Shown piece after piece: positions 47,472-60,266 of a stretch of 64,000 nucleotides of DNA (the first letter of the stretch is position 1; every line of letters begins with the position of its first letter). Source of the DNA: Stercorarius parasiticus. Lineage: Eukaryota; Chordata; Aves; Charadriiformes; Stercorariidae. The stretch is from positions 1,228,784 to 1,292,783 of the forward strand of contig VWZL01000360.1 in assembly GCA_013396915.1 (NCBI GenBank), read 5' to 3'. A model generated the notes under the pieces. It had not been told where the DNA came from. It ran no database searches and was given only the letters and a program-made list of their open reading frames with translations. The position numbers were made by a program, and so were the translations under genes.

Positions 47472-48233
47472 TTAATTTTCAGTTTCTTTGAACATTTTGC
47501 TCAGCTGTTCAACTAGTGCTACAAGCTCAGGGTTCCCCCCAAGTGATTCAATTTGTTTATAGGCTTCGGATTCAAGCTCTTTCAATGTATTCCGAGTGTA
47601 CTCAAAGGAACCCACATTTTCAAGGTAATGTACACAGTATTTTTTTATATCTATGTTCTCTGTCCTTTGACGTAAAATGTTTTGCACCTGAGTACTTTCA
47701 GGTCTTGACCAAATTGCATGAATGGTTGGGAATGAGAACTTGCCCTCAGTTAAGTCTTCACAAAAACTCTTGTTTTCACTATATTCTTTGGAGTGCAAGT
47801 TGGCATAGTCATCTCTTATTTGGAAGAAGAGGCCAAGTGTGTTAAGAAGAGGCTTTAAGTCTTTTTTATAATTTGAGAACAGCTGCATGAGGCCTACAGC
47901 TAATCCAAAGAGACCACCTGTCTTTTGCAGTACCATAGCTTTATATTCAGCTTCCGTAGGACAGGTGTAAGTATCCCTCCAGTAAATATCCAAGCCTTGA
48001 CCTTTATGGAGTTCCAGAAGTTGACGGGTAAAAACTTTAACAGCATCTGGATGATCAAGGGTTAAAACCTTCTCTAAACCAAGGAAATACACATAATTAG
48101 CACAGTTGATTACAGACGGAATTCCATAGATACTGTGTGCCACTGGAAAGCCCCGCCGTAGCTTTGAGTTATCTTCAATATCATCCACAAGCAGGCTTGC
48201 ATTGTGCAACATCTCTGTCACTTCAATGATAAC
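47472..48233 (-). CDS. GGPS1: GGPS1 last coding exon and stop
   Basis: 762 bp, 253 residues plus TAA. Starts VIIEVTEMLHNASLLVDDIE and carries both Asp-rich motifs and nearly the whole catalytic fold. It ends LVALVEQLSKMFKETEN. Acceptor aatag. It is the only long uninterrupted homologous ORF in the window. Confidence 0.98.
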   Translation of the reverse strand, partial: VIIEVTEMLHNASLLVDDIEDNSKLRRGFPVAHSIYGIPSVINCANYVYFLGLEKVLTLDHPDAVKVFTRQLLELHKGQGLDIYWRDTYTCPTEAEYKAMVLQKTGGLFGLAVGLMQLFSNYKKDLKPLLNTLGLFFQIRDDYANLHSKEYSENKSFCEDLTEGKFSFPTIHAIWSRPESTQVQNILRQRTENIDIKKYCVHYLENVGSFEYTRNTLKELESEAYKQIESLGGNPELVALVEQLSKMFKETEN

Positions 48234-51200
48234 CTATTACAAGAAGAGAAAATTATTAAGTCTTCCATTGTAATTTCACCTCCAGTTTTGCAAGACCCTA
48301 CTTAAAATAGACAAGGTTTTAAAGAATTATATTTTCTATCACTAAGGTTCCCCTATAGACCACTTGCTTTTACTATTAATACAGATTTATGATTCTCTTC
48401 ATCAGCCAATTCGCTCTAAATCCTGGATTACATAGTCTGTCTTTTGTGTAAAGTTTTCAGATTCAAAGTGCACTTACTCCCTGAAGTGTTTCCACTTGCA
48501 TGTTCCTCTTCATTGTTGGTACAGTTCTAAAATATGCCATTGTCTAGGAGTCATGCAGTAACTATTATTACAAACATTACTAGAAAAAAAGGCAACACAA
48601 CGTTGTGACAAGTTTAGATTCACTAAACTGAGATCTCCTAAAGTCAGTTCTTGAGAGTGTCAGGTATCATCCATTAACACATTTGTAAACCTTGTTTTGG
48701 TAAGTGGAGAGCTCATCTTTCTTTCTCCACACCTTGTGTAGTTGTCTTCAGTACTGAGCTCTTAAAGGACAGACTATTCTCTCTGAAACATCATTTGAAA
48801 AATTCTTGGCAGAAAGGCAATAGCTACAACTTCTTTTGGGAAGCTTCCTACACACTTACTACTTCTTACTAGGTAGACCAATATCATACATCACCTGAGG
48901 TATGCAATAACTCTTCAGAACATCAAGCTTGTAGCTGACTACATTTGCCTAAAAGTGAACCTTAACAATTCCAAAGCAGGACAACTCAACAAGAAATGAA
49001 GTGTTTTAACACTATATACTGGGTTTTTTTATTGCACAGCTGCTATGCAAAGAACAGGCATATTCAGCATCTGCTTCAGTGGAAATAAATTTAAGCATGT
49101 AAAACTGCATGCTGTATGAACTCACTGCAAAACACATCTGATTAAGATATGATTTTAAAGCTAATGAACCAATTACACTTCCTAGCTACAAACATTGCAC
49201 TCGGTCAACATTCATCAAAGTAACTGCTTCTTAAAAAATACTAAGGCCACCACTAAATAGTGGCAAGTACCTAGTACATTCCTATTTGGTGGGTGCTATA
49301 GGAAAAAGAGGGACTTCACTGTAAGCATTTTCTCATGCAGCAAGCCACCTAGTGTTCAGTGACCATCCCAAAGATTAAAACCCAAACCCCAGCAATCTAA
49401 TAGTTTGTCCAAGATAAGACTGCAAGAACAACCTACTTAAGAAGCACTAATGACTCATCTGCTAGTTAGAAGCGAGTCCTACTTTGACCTGTGAAGATAT
49501 GCTGTTGCCCATTGACTTTAAATCAGAGGATAGAGCACTTACTGAAAGCAACTTTGCATACCTATTTGTCCGAGTATTCTTTCAAATCCATTGTGTCATT
49601 CTCAGTCTCACTATCAGGAAAGTTGCCCTGTATTCTGTGAATTCCTTGGATAAGCCTATACTAGCATGTCTCTTGCTAATCTATTTCAGATAACTGTTAG
49701 TTCCATAAACTTCTGTAGCTTGTAGACATTTAAGGTTAACTGAAATAGTGTTTCATAACTCTGTGTTTGAATTAGGTTATCTTGTGAACTTAAGAAAAGA
49801 CAGTGTCAAAAATGCTTCAAAGTTGAAAGTAAGGAGGAAAAAAAAATAAATCAGACAGCAGAAGAGGCTTATTTTAGAAGACATCAGGAAGTAGTCTGAG
49901 GAAATGAAAAGACTGCTCTTCATAATAAAAGCTGAAGAACGAGTACAGAGTGTGATGGTTTCTTACAATCTAAGCCTATCTAATCTGTGGCTGCTGTACT
50001 ATCATTCCAACACATGGTGCATGAGAGAAGATTGACCCCTACTGTCACGGTTGCTCAGCAAAAATGCAAGAGGCAACAGTTACACTGCAGCATAAGAAAT
50101 CCCAATTAGAGAGAATGGAAGAGTTTGTTAACATGGAAGGAGTTTAGGCACAGGATAATACGCCCAGAGAGGCTGCAGTCTACATCCTCAGATGTTCAAA
50201 ACTCAGCAAGGCCCCCAGAAGCCTAAAGTAGCTACAAAGCAAGCCCTGCTTTTCATTAGGGAGTAAGGACTCTAGACTGCATGATAAGACTACTGGTTTT
50301 AGGTCCAGAACATGAAGTAGTTTATAAAGTTGATTTAAATGTCTTTTGACATTTTTGTATCAAAATCATAAGACTTTTTTCCAACCACTGTATTTGTATA
50401 GTTTACAAGGCAAACGTCTAGCTTCTTTCATAAGTCACTGAAAATTCAGTGTTAATAACTGAGTTATGTTAAGTAGGTAACAATGGTAACTGCTTTTCTA
50501 CAACTTAAAAGGTTGTAGAAATAAGTAACTATTCTACAGAAAACAAGTTACAGAAGCAATTTCTTTAGTGTTATACCACAGTCAAAGCTTTGAACTAAAG
50601 TTGTTTTCCTGAAAGTTTACTTTAATATATTGAGAAACTAGCGTGTTTAAGATTTCTGATAATTTATGCCATGTAAGAATCATCTGTTATCAGTCATCTT
50701 GGAAGAAAGGTAACAGCCCTCTAAAAATAATTAGCCAGTACCTGTATTTTGTCTTCTGGAACATTCAGCCAGTGATTAAAGGCCTGTGACAGTTTGGTTC
50801 TCACTTGCTTACCTACAATAAAAATATTATAGGCATTTATAGAAAAAAGTAATCACAAAGTTCATTATTAGGGACAACAGTTTCTCTTAACAACTATAGC
50901 TGATTTGAAACATGTAACCTGGTAAGTGTGATGACCTGAAAGCAGAAGATATATCATAGTGTGTAGCTTGTTCCCTCATTGTACGAACATCACAATTATC
51001 AGCAGCTTCAGTTTTAAACTTTTCACAGGAATATGCAAAGCACATATTTACAGGTTTTGTATTCGTTTTTGGCAGTTTAGTTAGAAAGTGATCCTGAGTA
51101 TGCTAGTAACATGTACAGATCAGTTTACTACCTCTGAAAATAAGCCCTAGTTTACCAAGCATGTTCATTTTGTGTCTGTAACAGATTTAAGAAGTTCCAA

Positions 51201-54200
51201 ATATGATGCATTATTAGTTGAAGATATGGATATTTGCTGAATATCTATTTCTCTCCATTTTTAGGTTTTTCTCCTGTAGTACCCTACACTCGCTATTGAA
51301 AATTTGTAAAACAGGAGAGTGACACTTGACATACTTACTAAATAACTCTAAACAAAAAAATGAACAGAACTTTCCAAGAATTCAGACATATACTTGTGAA
51401 GTCTGCCTACAAACAACAGGATTTGTTCTGTTTTGGCTAAATCTAGTTTGGTGGCGCCAAGTAGTCACCCTGTTTCATAGGAATGAAAGGTAAGATCAAA
51501 AGTCCAAGTTTAGTATTAAAATAAGCACTACTATTCAATCCAGATACATTTTACATGACAGAGTTAATTTTAACAAAAGTTAACCTATGTGCATATAAAT
51601 TGATGCCAGCTTGCTGTAATAAATTGCCAGAAGTCATGTACAAATATTTATTCAATGTCTACTGATGATCAATATGAAATAAAGTCAGCCCCTACCCACA
51701 CCGAGATAGTGGTGCTCTGAACTTTGAGAAGCTCAGCTATGTATAAGAACTTTGAATAACTGCAAGACAGGTTTAGACAAACAACTCTGCATATGCAGCT
51801 CACATCAGAACAAGGCTTTTGGAAAAAATTTTAAATAAACGTCAAAGCAGTGCAAACTAGACTGTGGGTTCCATATTACTCATCTCAAGATCTACTGAGA
51901 CACAACTTAATGATTCTGCAATATTAGTCCTCATGTTGATGATGCCATCTTGACCATAGCACTGAAGAAATTTCAACATTTGAATCTCTCTCTAAGGCTT
52001 CTCTGTTGCTGTGTGACCAGCACACAGAGAACAGAATAATAAAAATGGGTAGATTCACTTGCAGTGATATACCCCGGAGAAACTGGACTGAGGATTTTTC
52101 CTCTTCTAATTAAGTCACCACCAGGTAAGCAATAGCTTTGTGGTTTGGGCTCTGTAACAAAGTTGATAACATTCCTCCCTGGCTCAATAGGCTTCAATTT
52201 TTGCCTCAGTTCTCAAAGATTTCCACTGCTTCCTGTCACCACACCATCTTTTGGTTTTCATTAGAAGACACTAACAAAAAGGCACTTCTTCCCTCTCCCC
52301 ACCAACAGCTTTGTCCTCTGGCTCTGTCCTGTGTGAAAGGGGACTTTTACCTGGTCAAACACTGTCATTGGCTTCTGTTCTCCATTTTTGTTTTCTGTGC
52401 TCAGTTTTAAACACTAATAGCTTTCTGCAGGAGGGAAGGAGGGATTGTTTTGTCTCTCAAACAGCAGAACAGATATTTTAAGCTCCCCATGCCAGGCCTG
52501 CTATCAGGAAAGTACATAGCTGGTTCTAAATTATTTTTTAAAAGCCTATTTAAATCAATATTTTGCTGACTTAGAAGGTCATTATTTTAACACAGGCAAC
52601 TAGAGCTCAAATTTAAATACAAAATTAGAGTAGTACCCAAGAGTTTAAAAACCTCTCACATTAACTAAGCACCACCACTAATTCAAGTTAGACCTGCTTT
52701 TGACAGCATCTCCTGCAAATACTAAGGATTTGAAACACTTCAAACACTCAGACTTCCCCCCTTTTCCCCATGTGGTTAGATCAGATTTTGGCCAGACTGG
52801 TTCCCTGATCTGACTCACTATACACTTGTGACCACCAGTACTGTGCAAGGGAGGGTCAAAATGCCCCGCATCAGAGGTTTAATAGTTTATTTTAAAATAA
52901 TTGCATGAGTTAACTGAGGAGAAAAGATTGCTCAAAATTATTGACAGTAACTGCTACAAACCTCTGCCAAACTGTATGGCCAGTTAAGTATTAATAAATA
53001 TTTCAGTACATCCACAGAGAACGCTACTCAGAGATAGCATCACATTAAGGAAATGTACCTTATCTACAGCTGTTTATTCAGTTCTAAATTACATTGATAC
53101 AGACAACACCTACCTTTTTTACATTAGGCAGCTAATTCTGGTTTTCTGAATGTTTCCTAGAAAGCATGCTTATGGAACACTGGACATTCAGCAACAAGTG
53201 TTACTGCATCATGAGGAACATAACTATTAGCATACACCAAACGGATTATTAACATGCACAATGGATTTAGCCACTTCAGTTCCTTAGTACAGGCAGCATT
53301 TGAACTGTTAGGCTTGTCTGCCTTGACTAGCAAGGCTGTCTAGACACTGACTATTCAAGGAAAAACCACTATCTGTATAGCAAGCATTCATCTTTCCTTT
53401 TATAGGTGTAAGTTTGAGACCCTTTAAAGGAACATTATTGTTATGTAAATGCTATTTTATCTTGTTCTGAAGTTGATGCTACCCAGTCTATGTGATATTA
53501 CAGCCATTTTCTGTATGCATGTTTTATGCTTACAGCCATGCTATGATGGCAAAAAACTAAACCCCTCTAATAATGGTCTCAAACGCCCAGATGCAGAAGC
53601 CTGCATTCTTTGCCATACCTCTCCTCTCCCCAAACTAGACAAGACAACGATCCAGGGACATCAGGACAAGATTAAAAAGAGTAAAACTTAACACTGGCAG
53701 AATTACCCAGCTTCTTCACTGCCACATGTCACTGCTCTATTATTCTAAGCAGGCTATTGTAAAACTGAAGAACAAAGGTCTAACTTTCAAAATTAGAAGC
53801 TCTACCTACTGTATAGAGCTATAACAATTGACATTACGGCACCAAGCTTTCATCAAAATTATGCTAAATACATTCCATTTAATCTGTTTAAGATCCCAAA
53901 TATTACCCAAATCAAACAGCAACTACAGAAAGCTTTTCTCCTTAGTATTGCTGCATGGAAAAAGGTGAGAAAAAAGTATGCAGAACATAACAGATTGATG
54001 AAATTTCTTCTAGAGGTAAGAATGTAAAACCTTCATCCTTGAAACAAAGATCAAGTTAGATTAAAGATGTTGTATTGAGGACAATCCCTCCCCACCTCTT
54101 CAGACAGATCAGACGCTTCTCTAAAAAAAAGAAAAAAAATTAGCCTGACATACTCTCTATATACACAATTGTTCTTGTGGCAGGGTACAGACCCAAAACC

Positions 54201-57200
54201 TACACATCTCCAGCTCTGGACAGGCTCCTGATTAGTATTTCTTCACTCTTGCTGCATTAAAGTGACCAAAAACTATGCCCTTAGGGCAGTACCCCACTTA
54301 CAGTGTGGGTACATAAAAGGGCTAGAACAGCATGGGAAAGAGCAGAGGGACTATTAACCTAGCCCTCATTACAGCCCCACTGAGCTAATCAACTCATTAC
54401 CCCAGCAGAAAACTGTCTGCTTTTTGCTAGGTTAGCTTTCTGCCTGCTTTATGTACTGAGTCAGCTTATGAAGTGGGTCTGCCAGAGTTATTACAGGGTA
54501 AGGAGCAGATGCTGAGAGCCAGGGAAAGGGGGCACTGCCCTTCTGGAGGAAGCAAGCTCCTATAGTACCTCAGCTATATTGTACACTTTCATGTTTAGCT
54601 CTGTCTTTTGATGGATTAGTGGTAAATGGATAAATTCCCCAAGCAGACCTCCCCATACAGCTACAAGAACACTACAGCCAGCGTAAGCAGCAGGAAACCA
54701 GGCAAAGACAACAGGCCTACACACTTTGAAACCTCGGTAGCCACTTGTGACAGATCAAGGTCACTGTAGGATTGTCTAGCTTAACTCCCCTGTTCAAGAT
54801 AGGGTTAACTAGTCTGTAGTTGTGATCCTAATTTTTGCCTTATTTATTCTTCTCAGGATCCTGAATGCCACCATCCCATGGTCACTGCAGCCAAGGTTGT
54901 CCCCAGTCTTCATGTCCTAACCAATTCTTCCTTGTTTCTAAGTGTAAGGTCCAGCAAAATGCCTTCCATCAGCTCTTGGATTATCTGTGTTAGCAAGCAA
55001 TCATCAGCGCATCCCAGAAAACTCCTGGATTGCCTGTGCCCTGCTGTGTTGATGCTTCTACCAGATACTGAGGTAGCTGGACTCTCTCATGAGGACCAGG
55101 GCCTATAAATGAGGGAGGCATCTTCCAGTTGCCTGAAGGCCTCATATACTTCAGCCTGCTCAGGTGGTCTGTAGCAAAGACCCACTATAGTGTCACCCCT
55201 ATTGATCTGCCCTCTAATCTTAACCCATAAGATCTCAACAGGCTTATCACCTGACTGAAGGCAGAGCTCCATGCAGTTCATCTGCTCTTTCACATAAAAG
55301 GCAACTCCCACTCCTCGCTATCCCAGACTGCCTCCCTAGGCAGTCTGTATCAACCCATTGCAGCCCTCCAGCTATGCAAGCTACCCCACATCAGATATCC
55401 CAATAAAACTGCAGCCCTGCAACTGCACACAGACCTCCAACTCCTCCCATTTACTCCCCATGCTGTATGCATTTGTGTAGAGGCACTTCAGAGGTGCATC
55501 CAGTCCTGCAGATCTCCCACAAAAAGTGAGAGCTTCCCCCATCATATTGTTCTGTTCATACTTTCTTGTTTGACTGCATACACCTGGGATGGGCTGCCTT
55601 CAGCTCTGCTTTGTTGATTACAGGTGTCTCTTGTCCACATCAGCCTACACCCTTTGTTTGCAAGTTCACTGTTTCCTTACTCAACTGTGGGGTAGTCAGT
55701 CCCCTCTATTGTAATTTCTAGTTTAAGTCCCTTCTCACTTTCTGTTGGCACAGACACTTTTGCCCTGACCTGGGTAGGTAGATGCTATCTCCTCCTCGTT
55801 GTCCTTGATCTACAGAGAGAGTGCCATGGTCATAAAACTCAAGTTTCTGCTATCAATATCAGCTGTGCAACTAACTAGCTGTCAACATGTAGGATCTGTC
55901 TGTTCCTCTTGATGGTGAGGGGAAGGGGGTTTAGGATCATGGAGAAAAGCCACCTGGCTTCCTGTGCCATTGGCCTTTACTCCAAACACCACATAGTCAC
56001 ACTTAGATAAACTCCAGGCATCCCCTTGCTCTATCTATTAGTGCTTAAGTGGAACAACTGCAGGGTTAAGTAGTCTGAGGGCGAAACACACCTTGGCAGT
56101 CCCTCCATAATACCCCTGATCAGAGCTACCCAGAAGTAGTAAATCTGCTTAAGACAGCAGCTCAGATGGACGCCCCTGTCCCCTGCAGGAGTCAGTGTCC
56201 CCACTACTGTCTGCAGGTGCTAGTACAGAGCTCCTAGACATGTGTCTTCTGAACTTATTTAGCAGTTGCACAGGAATCTTTCTCCTGTTGCCAGAAGCCA
56301 TCAACTCCCAGTCCTCACTGTTGTGAGACTATCCATTTCCCAATCTGATATGCACAGACTGTTCAAGCCCCTCCTTCAATATACTTGGGGGTTTCAGGCT
56401 CCTGAACCTGTAGGGTTCTTCCTCTTTTTGTTATTTCTGATGCTGTGCAGTCTGCTGACCCCCTTCCACTGCTCCTTTGCTTGGTGGCACACATTTTGCA
56501 CAACTGCACATCTTTTAGGGGCAGGGACATCACTTTCTTCTGGCCCAGTCAGGGCCCAGGCATCCCTGCAGCTCAGAGCCTGGAGAGCTACAGCTTCTTT
56601 CAGGAACTTGGCCCAAGTTGAGGCCTCTGATGTGCTAGGTGTAGCTGTGCCAGCAGTAGGGATCATGCTCTGTGATGCTTAACTCCTTCACCAAGCTGGT
56701 CATATTCCACAGCCCAGCAGAAAAAGCTGATAAACAAAAGCCAGTCTTGATTGCTTAGCTTGCTAAACAAGCCCAGGAAAGACTGCAGCCAAGATCAGCG
56801 CAACGCACATGAAAGAAAAGATGCACGGTCATGAATGGGATCAGAATCTACCCCTTCCAATAGCAAGCTGTTGACCACATCAGTTTTACTGCAACTGAAA
56901 CTCCATGTACTCCTTAGTGCTACAAAAACAGCTACTGCTGTTAACTAAGTCACTCAGAGATAAAAGATTAATCTGTCTGGAACAGGTCATTTTTGAGACA
57001 AACCACACTGGAATTCGTGAAAGTTAATCCTGTTCATTACACTTTGTTCATGAGACTAAAGGACAGAATACTACATTACGCAGAACACCACTATAAACAA
57101 GTATGGCAATGTTATTCTACAATGAGATTTTACAAGAAAAGTTACTGTTTCAGAATGTACGTTCTCCCAAGCACTATATTCTGCTAGTGAAGGAATAAGC

Positions 57201-60200
57201 ATTAATTACCATACTAGCAGTTAAAATAGCAACACAGTAAAAAACCATAAGCCTAGCTGTTTCTCTATCCTAGTGCTGTTAAAGAAATAGACAAGCATAT
57301 TTTAAGTATCACCCCCAAACTGTTACCATTCAAAGTCCTATTTCATTAATGGGAAGCAGAGTAATCAGCTTCTTGTATCGAGGGATTAATCCTCAGCAGT
57401 TACAAAAAATTGTGTTCTTGCAGTACAGACAACATTAGCAGACACTTTTTTTTTTTAAACAGCTTTAATGCTGTTACACAATTCCCTTTTATGTAAACAA
57501 AGTTTGATATGTATCTAAATTCATTCAAGTTCTCATAGGTTACTAAACCATTTGGAGAGTTTGTTTTTAAACTAGTCTTAAAAGATAAGCAACTGGACTA
57601 CTGCAGAACCGTAAATGTACATATTTGACACACAGCCAAGCTTTCCACAGAAGCCCCTCAGAGCTCAAGCTGATCCAACACAGGAACAGTTCCTTGTCCC
57701 CACCCTTGCACCAGCTCACTAACAAGACAAGAGAAGATTAATCAGGCAAGTTTTTAACAGGTGAGGTGACTGATACTACCTAATCATTTGCTTAGCAAGC
57801 TGAGAACTGGCACAAGTTAAGAAGCAGGAGAATACTGCCAGAAGCTAAAGAGCATGGAATGAAACTGCCTCTTTCAGCAAGAGCTTTTTAGATTAGCTAA
57901 GGCACCTCATTTGGGCTCCACACTAATTGTGAAGAGCTAGCATGCACCCAATTTTTCCCACTCACCAAGCATTGGTGCTCATACTGGTTCCAAGGTTCAC
58001 ACAAGTAACCAGAACCTAATGATCTATACTTGAACAGTTGACTTTGGGGAAAGCCACAGTGTTTCAAAAACAGTAAACATCCAGCTATATGATTGTGAAC
58101 TCTCACTGTTTCACCTGTTACTTTTACCTGCCTAGTTTAAGAGAAGTCTGCCCTTTTGAATCATGCCACCATTTCTGCATAGAGAGAAGCGTATCTGGTC
58201 TCTCACCTGCTCCAAAAATTAAACTAAATTAACAAGCGATCAATGTGTTAAAGTGGACAATCAGATTTATGATACTTTAGCAGGATAGGATATAAAATGC
58301 TTGCACTGTCAGTAAGTATAACATTATATAAGCCATCAGCATAGAGCAATCTGGGTTGAACTCACTCACAAGAAAGTATAGGAAGTCAAGGTGGGAAGGT
58401 TAAGTATATGTTCTAGCTGCATCATTTAAAGTGAAAGCTAACTGAAGAGCTATTAGTCAAGCACTCTTGCCTAAGGAAGACTTTTTGTGGCACTTTTTGT
58501 CTGTTGCATATTTCCTACTAGGAAGCTGAACTTTTTTTTGCCAGTATCTACAATACCTTAAAAAATAATTCACAGTTAAAGATGCAAAGGTGTTACAATA
58601 TACCTTGGCTATGTGAGATAATATAATCAAACAAAAAGCACACTTAAAGATGGTCTTAGAGGAAAGTAAATTTCTTCAGGACCAGCTCTTAGAAAGCTCT
58701 CTAACATTGTAGACTCATTCGCAAGGTAGTTCTCTTAACAAAATCACCACCCAGTTCAACATACCCAAGTGGAATATACCATGAGGAAATGGGAAATGAG
58801 CTTTCTGGCATTAAAAAGGTATGTTACTGCCAAATTCTTTCCTTTTCTTATTTTTCAACTCAAGTAGTGCTAATTGCCAAGCCAAATGAAATCATTCATG
58901 TAGACAAGACAATCCTGGATATTTGTAGAGATTAATAATGAAATTCATTATATACAGGTATAATGAATTAGGATCCACAGGAGTCACCCTGCTGATATAC
59001 AGGTCTTGTTGCAGATGTGCAAAAGCCACTCACTACTGTGCTTATGATTCATTATGCTACTTGGCTAGACATAAGGTCTTCTACCCCCAATCAGATATAA
59101 TTTTAGTCAGGATTATTTTCCTTAACCTTTACCATATTTTGTATCTTCCTTAACTCCACCAGTATGCAATATAAACTGGACAGAAGGCAATCCTGCAATA
59201 GTCCCAGTGACAAAGTAGTTTCCCACCACTATTTTTACGAAGTTACATTGATAGCTTGTACAGTCTTCCTTTCACTTTAGGTGTACAAGCAAAAGCCACA
59301 GCAAACAATCTGACTGTTTAGTCAAAGAGGCTTTGAGAGTCATATCCACGCAGTAGTACTCTATCAAACTGCCTCCTGAATTCTGCTAAAACAAGTACTG
59401 TTCAAAACTGAAAACTTCATCTGAATGTGTTTCTAGTGACCTGATACCACACAAGGACTGGTTGATCCTCTGGCAAGTGAAGCAATCCAGGGACAGCCAA
59501 AATTGGCCATAACACCTGGTTCTACACGTATCAGGAAGAAGTTACATAAAAGAAACAGGCTGTTTAAAAAACCCCAAACCACAACCCACTGAGTCTACTA
59601 CAGCAAGCAGATAAAGAAAAAAACCACACTGTTGACCCTGAGTTTAAGAATGGCATCAAGTCATATCAAAATTACTTACCGTACTAATTATTCACGTTTA
59701 TCTAAAAGTCATTAGTTAATGTAACTTTCTATAAAAAGATAATCAGGAAAGAACAGAATGCATTACCTTAAATGCATTGGGTCTGGCTGTTTCATTCACA
59801 TGTTAATACACATGATGCAGTTGTGCCAGGTGTGGTGAGAGGAGGAAGGCAAGGGAAAGAAATTAAATAACAACAACAAAACCCCACAAAAGCTTTGTTA
59901 CTTGCCCTTATCAGTTTTAAAAAGTAGCAAGTCAGCCACTCTGAGTGGAGAGCAAAGTAACTGAAATACTACTTGCACTGCAACACTCAAGAGTTTTTGT
60001 ACCAATCTCACCAAAAAGGGTGGTTCTGCAACAGGAAGAACAATGTTACTTTTAATTACTCTTGAATCCACAAATCAAGAATGGATAAACTTCCTTTCTT
60101 ACACTTCCTGAGACAAAAGTTGCTATAAAAACATTTTTGATATTTAAAAATACCACATTACAAAGAAACTTGCCTGGTAGTTGAAGTAAATACTGGTATG

Positions 60201-60240
60201 GTTCTAGGATTCTTTTAGATGTTTCATCCATCCCATCCAT
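47472..60240 (-). CDS. GGPS1: GGPS1, geranylgeranyl diphosphate synthase, complete CDS (3 exons)
   Basis: Condenses farnesyl diphosphate with isopentenyl diphosphate to C20 geranylgeranyl diphosphate, the lipid donor for Rho/Rab prenylation; a cytosolic, Mg2+-dependent type III enzyme of the isoprenoid pathway. Coding exons 60,240-60,174, 50,812-50,742 and 48,233-47,472 give 299 residues (human 300). The first Asp-rich motif DDIED is at 63-67, after EMLHNASLLV. The second, DDYAN, follows LGLFFQIR. Other conserved blocks are KLRRGFPVAHSIYG, QGLDIYWRD, TGGLFGLAVGLMQLF and EGKFSFPTIHAIW. The start MDGMDETSKRILEPYQYLLQ aligns with human MEKTQETVQRILLEPYKYLL. Its G at -3 and G at +4 are favourable; Met4 is a possible second start. 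Intron 1 uses a GC donor. The gene is intact and tandem with TBCE but 7 kb or more away, so it is not co-transcribed. Confidence 0.97.
48234..50741 (-). other. GGPS1 intron 2, inverted repeat near its 5' part
   Basis: 2.5 kb. Contains a perfect 10-bp inverted repeat at 50,495-50,521 (TTTCTACAAC, 7-nt spacer, GTTGTAGAAA). Otherwise I see no exon, RNA gene or repeat family. Confidence 0.55.
50742..50812 (-). CDS. GGPS1: GGPS1 coding exon 2
   Basis: 71 bp. Completes Gly23 and encodes KQVRTKLSQAFNHWLNVPED then KIQ. Acceptor attgtag, donor gtactg. Human has KQVRTKLSQAFNHWLKVPED, so only one residue differs in that stretch. Confidence 0.96.
50813..60173 (-). other. GGPS1: GGPS1 intron 1 (GC-AG)
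   Basis: A 9.4 kb intron with donor gcaagt and acceptor tag. It holds the 5' CR1 piece (54,740-56,690) and an 11-bp perfect inverted repeat at 58,942-58,969 (AATTCATTATA, 6-nt spacer, TATAATGAATT). No other gene was seen in the remainder. Confidence 0.8.
54740..56690 (-). mobile_element. CR1 LINE, 5' part with ORF1 and endonuclease remnants
   Basis: On the - strand, 55,311-55,087 reads MGVAFYVKEQMNCMELCLQS then LWVKIRG and IVGLCYRPPEQ, matching the CR1 apurinic-type endonuclease start of ORF2. Further 5', 56,666-56,394 contains VSRLHSIRNNKK, resembling a CR1 ORF1 segment (VSRLRSIRE-type). The reverse transcriptase and 3' tail are missing, which is the opposite of the usual 5' truncation. It is sense with GGPS1, inside intron 1, and decayed. 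ORF1 assignment and the right edge are less certain than the endonuclease match. Confidence 0.75.
60174..60240 (-). CDS. GGPS1: GGPS1 coding exon 1 (start codon)
   Basis: Encodes MDGMDETSKRILEPYQYLLQ then LP and one base of Gly23. The donor is G|gcaagt, a GC splice site. No nearby GT keeps the frame. On the - strand the exon begins at 60,266 after tttctttaacag, leaving 26 nt of 5'UTR that includes a two-codon upstream ORF. Confidence 0.93.
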
Positions 60241-60244
60241 TTCT

Positions 60245-60253
60245 TTATTTCAT
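60245..60253 (-). promoter_or_regulatory. GGPS1: Minimal uORF (ATG-AAA-TAA) before GGPS1 start
   Basis: A start, one codon and a stop, ending 4 nt upstream of the main ATG at 60,240. Its context (C at -3, A at +4) is weak, so leaky scanning or reinitiation would be needed for GGPS1 translation. It is present only if the acceptor at 60,267 is used. Confidence 0.6.
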
Positions 60254-60266
60254 AAGAGGTAGTTCA

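Noticed and set aside
56266..56682. 138-codon frame on + near 56.4 kb
   Set aside because: It is antisense to the CR1 5' remnant and has no independent support.
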